Assembly: GCA_030828385.1 (NCBI GenBank)
Contig: JAURCS010000016.1
Coordinates: 1 to 64,000 of the forward strand
Direction of reading: 5' to 3'
DNA length: 64,000 nt
DNA from: Gammaproteobacteria bacterium
GTDB lineage: Bacteria > Pseudomonadota > Gammaproteobacteria > Pseudomonadales > Pseudohongiellaceae
Part shown: piece after piece, positions 8,729 to 17,175 of the stretch
How the letters are laid out: each line of letters starts with the position of its first letter
Position numbering within the stretch: the first letter of the stretch is position 1
Program-made: the position numbers and the translations under genes
The notes under the pieces: generated by a model
What the model was told of the DNA's origin: nothing
Database searches by the model: none
The model's input: the letters and a program-made list of their open reading frames with translations, nothing else

Positions 8729-10381
8729 TTATTCTCCCAGCTTCCAGCCCGAGGTTATCGGATAACGCCGATCCCTGCCAAAGCCCTTTTTACTGATTCT
8801 CACCCCTACGGGTGCCTGGCGGCGTTTATATTCATTCAGGTCAACCAGTCTCAATACTTGCATAACCGTATCATGATCAAAACCTTTTTCGATGATTGCA
8901 TGAGCGCTTTCATCACCTTCAATATAAAGCTCAAGTATCTGGTCAAGAATCTCATAAGGGGGAAGATTATCTTCATCCACCTGATCAAGTGCCAATTCTG
9001 CGGATGGCGGCCGCTCAATAATACGGGCTGGTATCATTTCAGCCTGAACATCGGCAGAAACAGTGTTCCTGTAACGTGACAGCGAATACACCAGCATTTT
9101 CGGCACATCCTTAAGCACATCAAAGCCACCGGCCATATCGCCATACAGGGTTGAATACCCCACCGCCATCTCGCTTTTGTTACCAGTGGTAAGTACCAGG
9201 TATCCCTTTTTGTTGGAAATTGCCATCAGCATCACACCGCGGCATCGTGCCTGCAGATTCTGCTCGGTCAGATCTACGGCGGTACCGGTAAACTCCTGTT
9301 CCAGACAGGACATAAAGCCTTCATAGACGTCTTCAATAGGGATAACCCGATAATTTACATTAAAATTTTCTGCCTGCTTGGCCGCGTCTTCAATACTCAT
9401 GTCAGAGGTATATTTAAACGGCATCATGACAGCATGCACCCTGTCACTGCCGAGAGCATCAACCGCAATAGCCAGGGTCAGAGCAGAATCGATACCGCCG
9501 GAAAGCCCAAGCACAATCCCCGAAAATCCATTCTTGATAACATAATCATGCAGGCCTAGTACCAGTACTCTGTATATCAACGCCTCTTTCGCCGCTACAG
9601 GGGCTATATCGCCATTTGCGATAGTGACGGCCCCACCATCATGTTTTATATGAACGCTTGTCAGGCTCTCTTCACAGGCTGGAGCAAGCACCCTGACGCT
9701 GCCATCACCATCAACAGCCATGGAGCAGCCATCAAACACCAACTCATCCTGACCACCCACCAGGTTTACATAAATAATCGGCAATGCCGCTTCCTGCTGT
9801 CTGGCATGTAATGCACCCAGCCTGCTGTGATATTTATCTATGTGAAAGGGGGAGCCGTTTATATTGATCATTAATTCGGCACCGGCAGCTTTAGCCTGCG
9901 CCATTGGACCTGGCTCCCAAAGATCTTCGCAAATAGTGAAACCTGTCGGAATATTATTGATGCTCAATACACAGGCCTGTGAACCGGCAGTAAAATAACG
10001 CTTCTCGTCGAAAACCTGATAGTTGGGAAGAATCTGTTTTTTATAGGTGGCAAGCGTATTCCCCTGGTAAATAACACAAAGCATATTGTAAAGACGCCCC
10101 TCATCCCTGCCGGGGTATCCAATAACCAGATGGCTATCGAACTTACATGCCTTGATTGCGTCCAGAGCCGACTCGATTCTGATGTCCAGACTGGCTCTTA
10201 ACAACAGATCTTCAGGAGGATAGGCAGTAAGTACCAGCTCCGGGAAGACAATGACATCAGGCCGGCCCTGAGCCAGAATTTTTTCTGCCGTTTTAATGAT
10301 GAGCTCGGCATTTCCCGGGATGTCACCCACCAGTGGATTCACCTGGGCCATTACTACGTTCAGGGTATTATGATTTGCCAT
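8729..10381 (-). CDS. nadE: Glutamine-dependent NAD+ synthase
   Basis: This 550-residue two-domain enzyme makes NAD+ from deamido-NAD+, ATP and glutamine. The N-terminal nitrilase-fold glutaminase domain shows the Glu-Lys-Cys triad (E48 in FPELVLTAYPPEDLL, K115 in the YKKQILPNY segment, C151 in ICEDLWEP). The C-terminal synthetase domain has the PP-loop LGLSGGIDSA (SGGIDS at 294-299) and the TGNKSEMAVGYSTLYGDMAGG motif. Length fits the bacterial long form, and the glutaminase domain means it can use glutamine instead of free ammonia. It begins with ATG and appears to be transcribed alone, with REP hairpins beyond its stop. Confidence 0.96.
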   Translation of the reverse strand: MANHNTLNVVMAQVNPLVGDIPGNAELIIKTAEKILAQGRPDVIVFPELVLTAYPPEDLLLRASLDIRIESALDAIKACKFDSHLVIGYPGRDEGRLYNMLCVIYQGNTLATYKKQILPNYQVFDEKRYFTAGSQACVLSINNIPTGFTICEDLWEPGPMAQAKAAGAELMININGSPFHIDKYHSRLGALHARQQEAALPIIYVNLVGGQDELVFDGCSMAVDGDGSVRVLAPACEESLTSVHIKHDGGAVTIANGDIAPVAAKEALIYRVLVLGLHDYVIKNGFSGIVLGLSGGIDSALTLAIAVDALGSDRVHAVMMPFKYTSDMSIEDAAKQAENFNVNYRVIPIEDVYEGFMSCLEQEFTGTAVDLTEQNLQARCRGVMLMAISNKKGYLVLTTGNKSEMAVGYSTLYGDMAGGFDVLKDVPKMLVYSLSRYRNTVSADVQAEMIPARIIERPPSAELALDQVDEDNLPPYEILDQILELYIEGDESAHAIIEKGFDHDTVMQVLRLVDLNEYKRRQAPVGVRISKKGFGRDRRYPITSGWKLGE

Positions 10382-10563
10382 GGGTCGGGATTTTAAAAAC
10401 CTGTTTTACAGTGAAAGCGTATAATAATTTTGACATCTGTAGGATGCCAGCTAAAACACATTAAAAGGAATATAAAAGGCATGGACACCTGAGCTGCCTC
10501 TATGGATATTGTCATACAGGTGCGGTATTGTCTGCCTCTAGGCACTTATTATAAAGAATTTTT

Positions 10564-10806
10564 ATGGGATTAATCAGACTTGCAATTTTTGCTGTGGTGA
10601 TCTGGATGTTCTGGCGTCTGATCAAGAACTTTCTGGCCAAACAGGCAAAAATGAACAAAAAAGAAAGCGGCAAACTGGAACAGGGCAATATCGTGCTTTG
10701 CGAGTATTGCTCGGTTCATGTGCCAGAGCAAAAAGCGGTATCCCATGAAAAACTGTGGTTTTGTAGCGAAAAACACAAAGAAAACTATCTTTCCGGTGAT
10801 GACTGA
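10564..10806 (+). CDS. PP0621 family small membrane-anchored zinc-binding protein
   Basis: The 80-residue protein has one N-terminal hydrophobic helix (about 3-20), a Lys-rich linker, and a compact putative zinc site: C46-x2-C49, H61, C67 and H71 in the pattern CEYCSVHVP followed by WFCSEKHKENYL. This matches the uncharacterised PP0621 family, which sits just upstream of pilS in many Pseudomonas-like genomes, as here (77 bases before pilS). The Cys/His spacing recalls MYM-type zinc knuckles. Function unknown. Confidence 0.8.
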   Translation: MGLIRLAIFAVVIWMFWRLIKNFLAKQAKMNKKESGKLEQGNIVLCEYCSVHVPEQKAVSHEKLWFCSEKHKENYLSGDD

Positions 10807-10883
10807 TTGTATCCGTCAATTTGCAGGCGGACCTTCTGCGTCTACCGAAAGCCGGCCTGTTGAGTCTTTCCTGATTCTTTCCC

Positions 10884-12497
10884 ATGCCTCTCACTAAAAA
10901 CAAAACTGACACTTCTCTGGAAAATCTGACGCAACAGCAAGATCAACGTGTCTTTGATGTTTACAATATCTACCGCTTCGTCCTGTCACTGATTCTGCTG
11001 ATCAGCTTTGCATTCAGATCATTAACCTCAACGCTTGGCACTATCAACCCTGATCTGTTTGTTAACGTTGTAGTGATTTACATGGCATTTAATGCCATTG
11101 TTTTCTTCCGCGTGCTGCTTCCTCAAAGCAAAGGCCTGATGACTTCGCAATTTATCAGCGCCATTCTAATCGACATCGTCTTCATCATACTCATCAGCTA
11201 TACCTGTGGTGGTGTAAGTAGTGGTATGGCTAACCTGCTAATCGTTCCTGTCGCTGCAGGCAGCCTTCTTTTTCGCTCACGCCTTAGTACTTTCTTCGCT
11301 GCAGTGGGCTCTATTCTCGCGATTTATAGTGAGGTTTATCTTTACCTGATTATTGATGATGGCATCGTCTATTTTGTCCAGGCCGGCCTGCTGGGTTTAA
11401 GCTTGTTTGCCGTATCCTGGTCACTGCAGTACCTCGGTGGAAAAATTAGGCAAAACGAACTGCTTGCCCGACAGCAGGAAAAAAACATCAAATCCCTGCA
11501 GGAAATGAACAACCAGATTATCGAACGCATGCATGCAGGCATTCTGGTAGTTAGCCCGGAAGGGATTATTCTTACCATTAATGTTGCTGCCAACGGATTT
11601 CTGCAACTTTCCGACACAAAAGGTAAAGACCAAGCCAATATTCAAGATAGCGGTACTCGCCTGCCTCAGATTCTTTTTTCACAACTCCAGCACTGGATGA
11701 ACGATAACAATACAAAAGCCCCCCCCTTTCGACTGAATGAAAGCTCTACTGATCTGCAGGCAACGTTTTCCTATCTGAACCCTGGAGCAGATTCCAATAT
11801 TCTTATTTTTATTGAGGACTTTTCCATATTAACCAGCCGTGCACAGCAATTGAAAATGATGTCTCTTGGTCGTCTTACTGCAAGCATCGCCCATGAAGTT
11901 CGAAACCCGCTTGGAGCAATATCCCATGCCAGCCAGCTACTTAACGAATCTGAGGAAATCCAGCAAGGTGATCAGCGTTTACTGGAAATAATCAGTACCC
12001 ATTCAGAACGGGTAAACAGAATCATTGAAAGTATCCTCGACTTATCCCGCAATAAGGCCGAGGACATGGCACAGTTTCCAATACTGGAGTGGCTGAATCA
12101 GTTTGTTACAAAGTTCACCAATTCCATGGCAGTTCCCATAGAAATAGAATGTGAGGTTTCACCAAAAAACATGACTGTGCTTTTCAATAGCGGACAATTG
12201 GAACAGGTGCTTACCAATCTGTGTGAAAATGGCTTGCGCTATAGCGAAAAGGCAACAGGATTAAGACATCTCAGTATTGAAGTAAACAATAGTGACATAG
12301 ATGGAAACCCCGAAATGCATATCATGGATGACGGTAAAGGTATTCCCGAAGAACTTACTGCGCAAATATTCGAGCCATTTTTTACCACTGAACAGTCGGG
12401 CACCGGTATTGGTCTGTTTATTTGCCTGGAAATATGCGACGCTGACCGCGCACGTTTGTCCTATCAGCCTGAGTACAAGGGCAAAAGTACATTCTAG
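10884..12497 (+). CDS. pilS: Sensor histidine kinase PilS
   Basis: The 537-residue inner-membrane kinase has six hydrophobic segments in the first ~190 residues, a coiled linker (about 200-215), a small PAS-like domain (about 215-325), a HisKA domain with phospho-acceptor H337 in IAHEVRNPLGAISHASQLL, and an ATPase domain with N, G1 and G2 boxes (NLCENGLRYS, DDGKGIPEE, GTGIGLFICLEIC). PilS phosphorylates PilR to control sigma-54 transcription of pilA and type IV pili; in Pseudomonas it also senses pilin in the membrane. The pilin gene is not in the window. The start is an ATG without a strong ribosome binding site. Confidence 0.92.
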   Translation: MPLTKNKTDTSLENLTQQQDQRVFDVYNIYRFVLSLILLISFAFRSLTSTLGTINPDLFVNVVVIYMAFNAIVFFRVLLPQSKGLMTSQFISAILIDIVFIILISYTCGGVSSGMANLLIVPVAAGSLLFRSRLSTFFAAVGSILAIYSEVYLYLIIDDGIVYFVQAGLLGLSLFAVSWSLQYLGGKIRQNELLARQQEKNIKSLQEMNNQIIERMHAGILVVSPEGIILTINVAANGFLQLSDTKGKDQANIQDSGTRLPQILFSQLQHWMNDNNTKAPPFRLNESSTDLQATFSYLNPGADSNILIFIEDFSILTSRAQQLKMMSLGRLTASIAHEVRNPLGAISHASQLLNESEEIQQGDQRLLEIISTHSERVNRIIESILDLSRNKAEDMAQFPILEWLNQFVTKFTNSMAVPIEIECEVSPKNMTVLFNSGQLEQVLTNLCENGLRYSEKATGLRHLSIEVNNSDIDGNPEMHIMDDGKGIPEELTAQIFEPFFTTEQSGTGIGLFICLEICDADRARLSYQPEYKGKSTF

Positions 12498-12604
12498 ATA
12501 AACTTTGCCAACCCTGACAAGAATTTGATTTGATCCGGACTTAAGCCCGGGGTTAAATTTACCGTTTATTCCTGAAACCGATCCATAAGTTGACACATCA
12601 AAAC

Positions 12605-14026
12605 ATGAGCCACAAAGTATTAATCGTTGATGATGAGCCAGATATCAGGGAGCTCCTGGAAATCACTCTTGGGCGAATGGACCTGTCAACGCTGTCTGCC
12701 AGTAATCTTGAAGAAGCCAGAAATCACCTGAACAGCAACGATTTCCATCTGTGCCTGACCGACATGAAATTGCCTGATGGCAATGGCATTGAGCTGGTCC
12801 GGGAAATTCAGAGTGATTACCCGCATATCCCTGTTGCAGTAATTACCGCCCATGGCAGCACGGAAACGGCAATCAGCGCGCTCAAATCCGGGGCCTTTGA
12901 CTTCGTTTCCAAGCCAGTAGACATCCGCAAGTTGCGCGAAATGGTGAGTACTGCCCTGAAACTGGAGCATGAATTACCCACAAAAGCTGAACAAATACCT
13001 TACACCCATCTCAATTTAGTTGGAGAATCCCCACAGATCTCCAAGTTAAAAGAGCAGATCATCAAACTGGCACGCAGCCAGGCACCTGTTTTCATCAGCG
13101 GGGAATCCGGTAGCGGAAAAGAACTGGTGGCAAGAGCCATCCATGCCAAGGGACCACGTCGGGATAAAGATTTTGTGCCTATTAACTGTGGCGCTATACC
13201 TACAGAGCTTATGGAGAGTGAGTTTTTTGGTCACAAGAAAGGCAGTTTTACCGGTGCTCATAGTGATAAGCCCGGCTTGTTCCAGGCTGCAGATGGCGGC
13301 AGTCTGTTTCTTGATGAGATCGCCGACTTACCACTGCATATGCAGGTTAAATTACTCAGGGCCATACAGGAAAAGTCTGTCAGACCAGTTGGCTCGGAAA
13401 CTGAAATTCCTGTTGATGTGCGTCTGATCAGCGCCACTCACAAGAACCTTGCCCGTGAAGTTGAAGATGGAAATTTACGGCAGGATCTTTATTACCGAAT
13501 CAATGTTATTGAGCTAAAAGTCCCCAGTTTAAGAGAACACAAGGATGATATTCCGCAACTGGCCTCCCATTACCTTGATATATTGGCCAGAGAAAATGGT
13601 ATGGAAAAAGCCAGCATATCTGAAGCGGCAATTTTACGCCTGCAGGCCTATAGTTTTCCGGGAAATGTCAGGGAACTGGAGAATATTTTGCAACGCTCAC
13701 TCGCCATGGCTGAGAACAATTTGATTCAGGTAACAGACCTTCCTGAACTGAATTCACCTTTGGAGGATAATCCTGCGGCTATTGAAGGCCAGTCTGAAAC
13801 CACGCCAGCGAAGTTGCAAGAGATGGGAACGATTACAGCGAACATAGAGAACAAGCTTGAAACCAGTGAAGACTTTTCCCTGGAAAAACATCTGGAAGAA
13901 ATCGAAACCGTTGCCATTAAAAAAGCGTTGGAAGAAACACGCTGGAACAAAACCGCTGCCGCCAAAAAACTGGGAATGACCTTCAGATCTTTACGTTATC
14001 GACTGAAAAAACTCGGTATCGAATAA
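12605..14026 (+). CDS. pilR: Sigma-54-dependent response regulator PilR
   Basis: This 473-residue NtrC-type activator has a receiver domain (acidic pocket D9/D10, phospho-acceptor D53 in LTDMKLPDG). Its AAA+ domain carries Walker A GESGSGKE, the sigma-54-contacting loop in the form GSFTGA (family usual GAFTGA) and Walker B LFLDEIADLP. The C-terminal Fis-type helix-turn-helix reads NKTAAAKKLGMTFRSLRYRLKKLG. It pairs with PilS, 107 bases upstream. The frame extends to a TTG at 12590, but the ATG at 12605 begins exactly at the receiver domain (MSHKVLIVDDEPDI) and is preferred. Confidence 0.93.
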   Translation: MSHKVLIVDDEPDIRELLEITLGRMDLSTLSASNLEEARNHLNSNDFHLCLTDMKLPDGNGIELVREIQSDYPHIPVAVITAHGSTETAISALKSGAFDFVSKPVDIRKLREMVSTALKLEHELPTKAEQIPYTHLNLVGESPQISKLKEQIIKLARSQAPVFISGESGSGKELVARAIHAKGPRRDKDFVPINCGAIPTELMESEFFGHKKGSFTGAHSDKPGLFQAADGGSLFLDEIADLPLHMQVKLLRAIQEKSVRPVGSETEIPVDVRLISATHKNLAREVEDGNLRQDLYYRINVIELKVPSLREHKDDIPQLASHYLDILARENGMEKASISEAAILRLQAYSFPGNVRELENILQRSLAMAENNLIQVTDLPELNSPLEDNPAAIEGQSETTPAKLQEMGTITANIENKLETSEDFSLEKHLEEIETVAIKKALEETRWNKTAAAKKLGMTFRSLRYRLKKLGIE

Positions 14027-14037
14027 TCAGGGATTTT

Positions 14038-15036
14038 CTAAGCAGACTCCTGGACCTTCAATTCTCTGGGCATAGAAAAAACTATATTTTCCTCCACCCC
14101 ATGCATCTCCTTTGGTTCTTGCCCACCCATTTCAACAATTCTTTCGATCACTTCCCTGACCAGCACTTCCGGGGCTGATGCACCGGCTGTTACGCCTATT
14201 GCATGTTTACCGTTAAACCAGCTTTCCTTGATCTCTCCGGCATGATCTATCAGGTAAGCCTCGCTACCCATGCGCTCCGCCAGTTCCTTTAAGCGGTTTG
14301 AATTTGAGGAATTGGGAGAGCCAACCACCAGTACCAGATCATTCTCCAGGGCCAGTTGCTTCACTGCATCCTGACGGTTCTGGGTGGCATAACAAATATC
14401 TTTTTTACGGGGTCCGGCTATAGTGGGAAAGCGTTCATGGAGGGCATCAATTATGCGCGCAGTATCATCCATTGATAGCGTCGTCTGGGTAACATATGCC
14501 AGGTTATTGTCATCTTTAACAACAAGGTTCTGGACATCGTCTTCTGATTCCACCAAATAGATACAGCCGCCATTACCGGTATCGTACTGGCCCATAGTGC
14601 CTTCTACTTCCGGATGAAAGGCATGACCAATTAGGATGCACTCGCGTCCCGCATTACTGTACTTGACCACTTCCAGATGAACTTTCGTTACCAGGGGACA
14701 AGTCGCATCAAATACCCGCAGCCCAAGGTCATCAGCTTCATCTTTTACATGCTGTGATACACCATGAGCACTGAAAATAACGATGGAAGGGTTTCCTTCA
14801 GCGTCCTGTGAGGGAACATCTGATAACTCATCCACAAACACAGCACCACGATCGCGCAGTGACTGCACCACAGTTTTGTTGTGCACCACTTCATGACGAA
14901 CATATATGGGCGGACCATAGATATCCAGGGCCCGATTGACAACATCAATGGCACGATCAACACCGGCACAAAACCCTCTCGGATTGGCCAGATTTATCAG
15001 TAATGGGTTACCTGCTGAATTGTCTGCTGCGTTCAT
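14038..15036 (-). CDS. ispH: 4-hydroxy-3-methylbut-2-enyl diphosphate reductase
   Basis: The 332-residue iron-sulfur enzyme catalyses the last step of the MEP isoprenoid pathway, giving IPP and DMAPP. The three cluster-binding cysteines are present: C23 ([14 protein letters not shown]), C113 ([12 protein letters not shown]) and C215 (ICYATQNRQ). The substrate-site HPEVEGT segment and the [11 protein letters not shown] motif are also present. It is the last gene of a murJ-ribF-lspA-fkpB-ispH series and lies 18 bases after fkpB. It converges on pilR with only 11 bases between the stop codons and no visible terminator. Confidence 0.97.
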   Translation of the reverse strand: MNAADNSAGNPLLINLANPRGFCAGVDRAIDVVNRALDIYGPPIYVRHEVVHNKTVVQSLRDRGAVFVDELSDVPSQDAEGNPSIVIFSAHGVSQHVKDEADDLGLRVFDATCPLVTKVHLEVVKYSNAGRECILIGHAFHPEVEGTMGQYDTGNGGCIYLVESEDDVQNLVVKDDNNLAYVTQTTLSMDDTARIIDALHERFPTIAGPRKKDICYATQNRQDAVKQLALENDLVLVVGSPNSSNSNRLKELAERMGSEAYLIDHAGEIKESWFNGKHAIGVTAGASAPEVLVREVIERIVEMGGQEPKEMHGVEENIVFSMPRELKVQESA

Positions 15037-15054
15037 GGTTTCCTTTTACCCCGG

Positions 15055-15597
15055 CTACAGCGAAGTTTCACTGGGGGATACCGCGTGAATTTTGACCCGA
15101 AACTGAATATCTCTGCCCGCCAGTGGATGATTGAAATCAATCTCTACCTTGTCGGCATCAAATTTACTGATCATGCCCGGTTGTTCATTTCCGCCACTGT
15201 CAGTGAAGTTTATCATCAGGCCAATCTCCATGACTAAATCTGCCGGGAATCTGTAACGCGGAAAACTGTGAATATTTTCCTCCCGTGGCTGCCCGAAGGC
15301 CTGAAGCGCCGGTATTAGCTGTGTTTTTTCTTCACCGGCACGCATACCAAACATGGACAGTTCAAACCCTGGCAGGAGATTGCCATCACCCACACTAAAC
15401 TGCGCTGGCGCCTGATCAAAATTGCTGTCGATGATTTCCCCTGGCGCCAATGCAAGTTCAAAATTCAAGGTGACCTGCTTTCCCGGTCCTACCTGGTCAT
15501 CCACATAGTCTGCCAACTCATGAACTGTCGCTGGCTTCTGCCCAGCGTTGACGTCCTGATTATCCAGAGTGATGTCGTTAAGGGTAATTTTTTCCAT
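15055..15597 (-). CDS. fkpB: FKBP-type peptidyl-prolyl isomerase, SlpA/FkpB type
   Basis: The 180-residue protein has the SlyD/SlpA layout. An FKBP half begins at VTLNFELALAPGEIIDSNFDQAPAQFSVGDGNLLPGFE (described here by its key parts VTLNFELAL and GDGNLLPGFE). The insert-in-flap chaperone segment (about 95-150) follows, then FNHPLAGRDIQFRVKIHAV. FkpB isomerises X-Pro bonds in the cytoplasm and stabilises ribosomal subunits. There is no His-rich tail as in SlyD, which supports SlpA/FkpB. Its place between lspA and ispH is the conserved gammaproteobacterial one. The N-terminal ~25 residues before the FKBP fold are longer than in E. coli FkpB (149 residues). Confidence 0.88.
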   Translation of the reverse strand: MEKITLNDITLDNQDVNAGQKPATVHELADYVDDQVGPGKQVTLNFELALAPGEIIDSNFDQAPAQFSVGDGNLLPGFELSMFGMRAGEEKTQLIPALQAFGQPREENIHSFPRYRFPADLVMEIGLMINFTDSGGNEQPGMISKFDADKVEIDFNHPLAGRDIQFRVKIHAVSPSETSL

Positions 15598-15613
15598 GGT
15601 CTAAAAACCGGTT

Positions 15614-16135
15614 TCAGATTGCGCTATTGCGGCCATTGGTCTGCCTGTAATCCAGAAAAATATCCAGAATCATTAAGCCGGCACCGATGGTGATAGCCGC
15701 ATCCGCAATATTAAAAGTAGCAAAACGATAGTCCATAAAATACAGACTGATAAAATCGATGACATAACCCGCCAGCATACGATCAATCAAATTACCCACG
15801 GCGCCGCCCAGAATAAGGGCCAGGGAAAATCCAAGAAGCCTCTGGGTTTTCGGTAAGTTAATCAGCCAGCCCGCCAGAAAAATGCTTACCACGATGGAGA
15901 TTCCTGTCAGCAACCAGCGCTGCCAGCCACCGGCATCATTAAGAAAACTGAAGGCTGCACCCCGGTTATAGGCAAGCAGTAAATCAAAACCCGGGATAAC
16001 CGCTACCGGCACATGTTCTGTCAGATTGCTATTACTTACGAATTTACTCAGCTGATCGACCACTACTATTAACCCGGAAATAGTGAATAAGGCCAACAAA
16101 CTGTGGGATTTCTCTGAAGCTTTCTTACTATCCAT
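15614..16135 (-). CDS. lspA: Lipoprotein signal peptidase (signal peptidase II)
   Basis: The 173-residue inner-membrane aspartyl protease has four hydrophobic helices. Family motifs are VDQLSKF in the first helix, YNRGAAFSFL, GNLIDRMLAGYVIDFIS and FATFNIADAAITIG. The conserved Asp residues are D118, D127 and D145; the catalytic pair is in the last two motifs. It cleaves prolipoprotein signal peptides after lipid attachment at the lipobox Cys, so it would process the lipoproteins predicted elsewhere in this window. It sits 16 bases upstream of fkpB. ribF lies directly on its other side, where ileS is normally found. Confidence 0.95.
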   Translation of the reverse strand: MDSKKASEKSHSLLALFTISGLIVVVDQLSKFVSNSNLTEHVPVAVIPGFDLLLAYNRGAAFSFLNDAGGWQRWLLTGISIVVSIFLAGWLINLPKTQRLLGFSLALILGGAVGNLIDRMLAGYVIDFISLYFMDYRFATFNIADAAITIGAGLMILDIFLDYRQTNGRNSAI

Positions 16136-16156
16136 GATTTACGCGTCTCTGAACAC

Positions 16157-17095
16157 TCATGCTGTTTGCAGACCCTGTAATGAATGCCGTGCCTGTTCAA
16201 TATCAAGCGCCATCTGCTGTTTCATGCTTTCCAGATCAGGAAATTTGATTTCATCCCTGATTTTCCTGACAAAACTTACCACCAGGCGTTTATCATAAAT
16301 ATCTTTATCAAAATCAAAAATATTCACTTCCAGTTTAGCAATATCGCTGTTTTCCACCGTCGGGTTGAAACCAATACTGGCGATGCCCGGCAGGGTTTTA
16401 CCTTCAAACTCAACAAGCACACTGAAAATACCATGCATTGGAAGTCTGCGTCCTTCCAGGTCGATATTGGCCGTGGGTATTCCCAACTCCCGCCCCAGTT
16501 TTTTCCCGCTCTCCACACGGCCGCTTACACTATAGTAACGCCCAAGCAGGGAACGAACCTGTTCACAATCTCCCTGTTCCAGACAATTCCTGACCAAAGT
16601 ACTGCTGACCCGATGCCCGGCATATTTGAATGGAATTTCCCGAATCACCTCAAACCCCAGTTCATTTCCCTTTTCCTGTAATAGTCGAAAATCGCCTTTG
16701 CGATTTTTACCAAAGCGAAAATCATCACCCACTATCAAGGCTTTCACTCCCAGACCCTCAATAAGAAATTCCTGAACAAAGGCTTTCGGCGCCTGGTTAC
16801 AAAGCGCATTGTCAAAGGTCATTCGGAATACTGCGCTGACCCCATAAGAAAGCAGATAATCCACTTTCTCCTGAAATGGGGTCAGGCGCGGCGCGGCATT
16901 GGCAGAGGAAAAAAATTCTTCCGGGTGGGGTTCACTGACGATAACGACAGCCGGCAAACCTCTGACATCGGCGGTGCGGCACAGGGTACTTAGCACATGC
17001 TGGTGACCAATATGCATGCCATCATATTTGCCTATGGTAGCAACACAGCCCTGATGGACTGCGCGGAAAGATGGAAAATCAGAAAAAACACTCAT
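16157..17095 (-). CDS. ribF: Bifunctional riboflavin kinase / FAD synthetase
   Basis: This 312-residue enzyme turns riboflavin into FMN and then FAD. The N-terminal nucleotidyltransferase domain has a slightly altered first motif (GKYDGMHIGHQHVL; usual form GxFDGVHxGHQ) and VGDDFRFGKNRKGD. The C-terminal flavokinase domain carries GRELGIPTANIDL, the MHGIFSV strand and NIFDFDKDIYDKRLVVSFVRKIRDE. It lies between murJ and lspA; ileS is absent from its usual place immediately downstream, and only 21 bases separate ribF from lspA. Confidence 0.95.
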   Translation of the reverse strand: MSVFSDFPSFRAVHQGCVATIGKYDGMHIGHQHVLSTLCRTADVRGLPAVVIVSEPHPEEFFSSANAAPRLTPFQEKVDYLLSYGVSAVFRMTFDNALCNQAPKAFVQEFLIEGLGVKALIVGDDFRFGKNRKGDFRLLQEKGNELGFEVIREIPFKYAGHRVSSTLVRNCLEQGDCEQVRSLLGRYYSVSGRVESGKKLGRELGIPTANIDLEGRRLPMHGIFSVLVEFEGKTLPGIASIGFNPTVENSDIAKLEVNIFDFDKDIYDKRLVVSFVRKIRDEIKFPDLESMKQQMALDIEQARHSLQGLQTA

Positions 17096-17175
17096 GGCAT
17101 CTGCTTGTTAACAAAAAGCCGGCTATTATATGCCAGTGCGGCAGGCTGATACATCAAGATTGTCCAAACACGTCT

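Noticed and set aside
8555-9079. 174-residue frame over the REP pair and nadE 3' end
   Set aside because: It is made from REP repeats and antisense nadE. No homology pattern was seen.
16184-16681. 165-residue frame antisense to ribF
   Set aside because: ribF is complete and conserved; this frame is its shadow.
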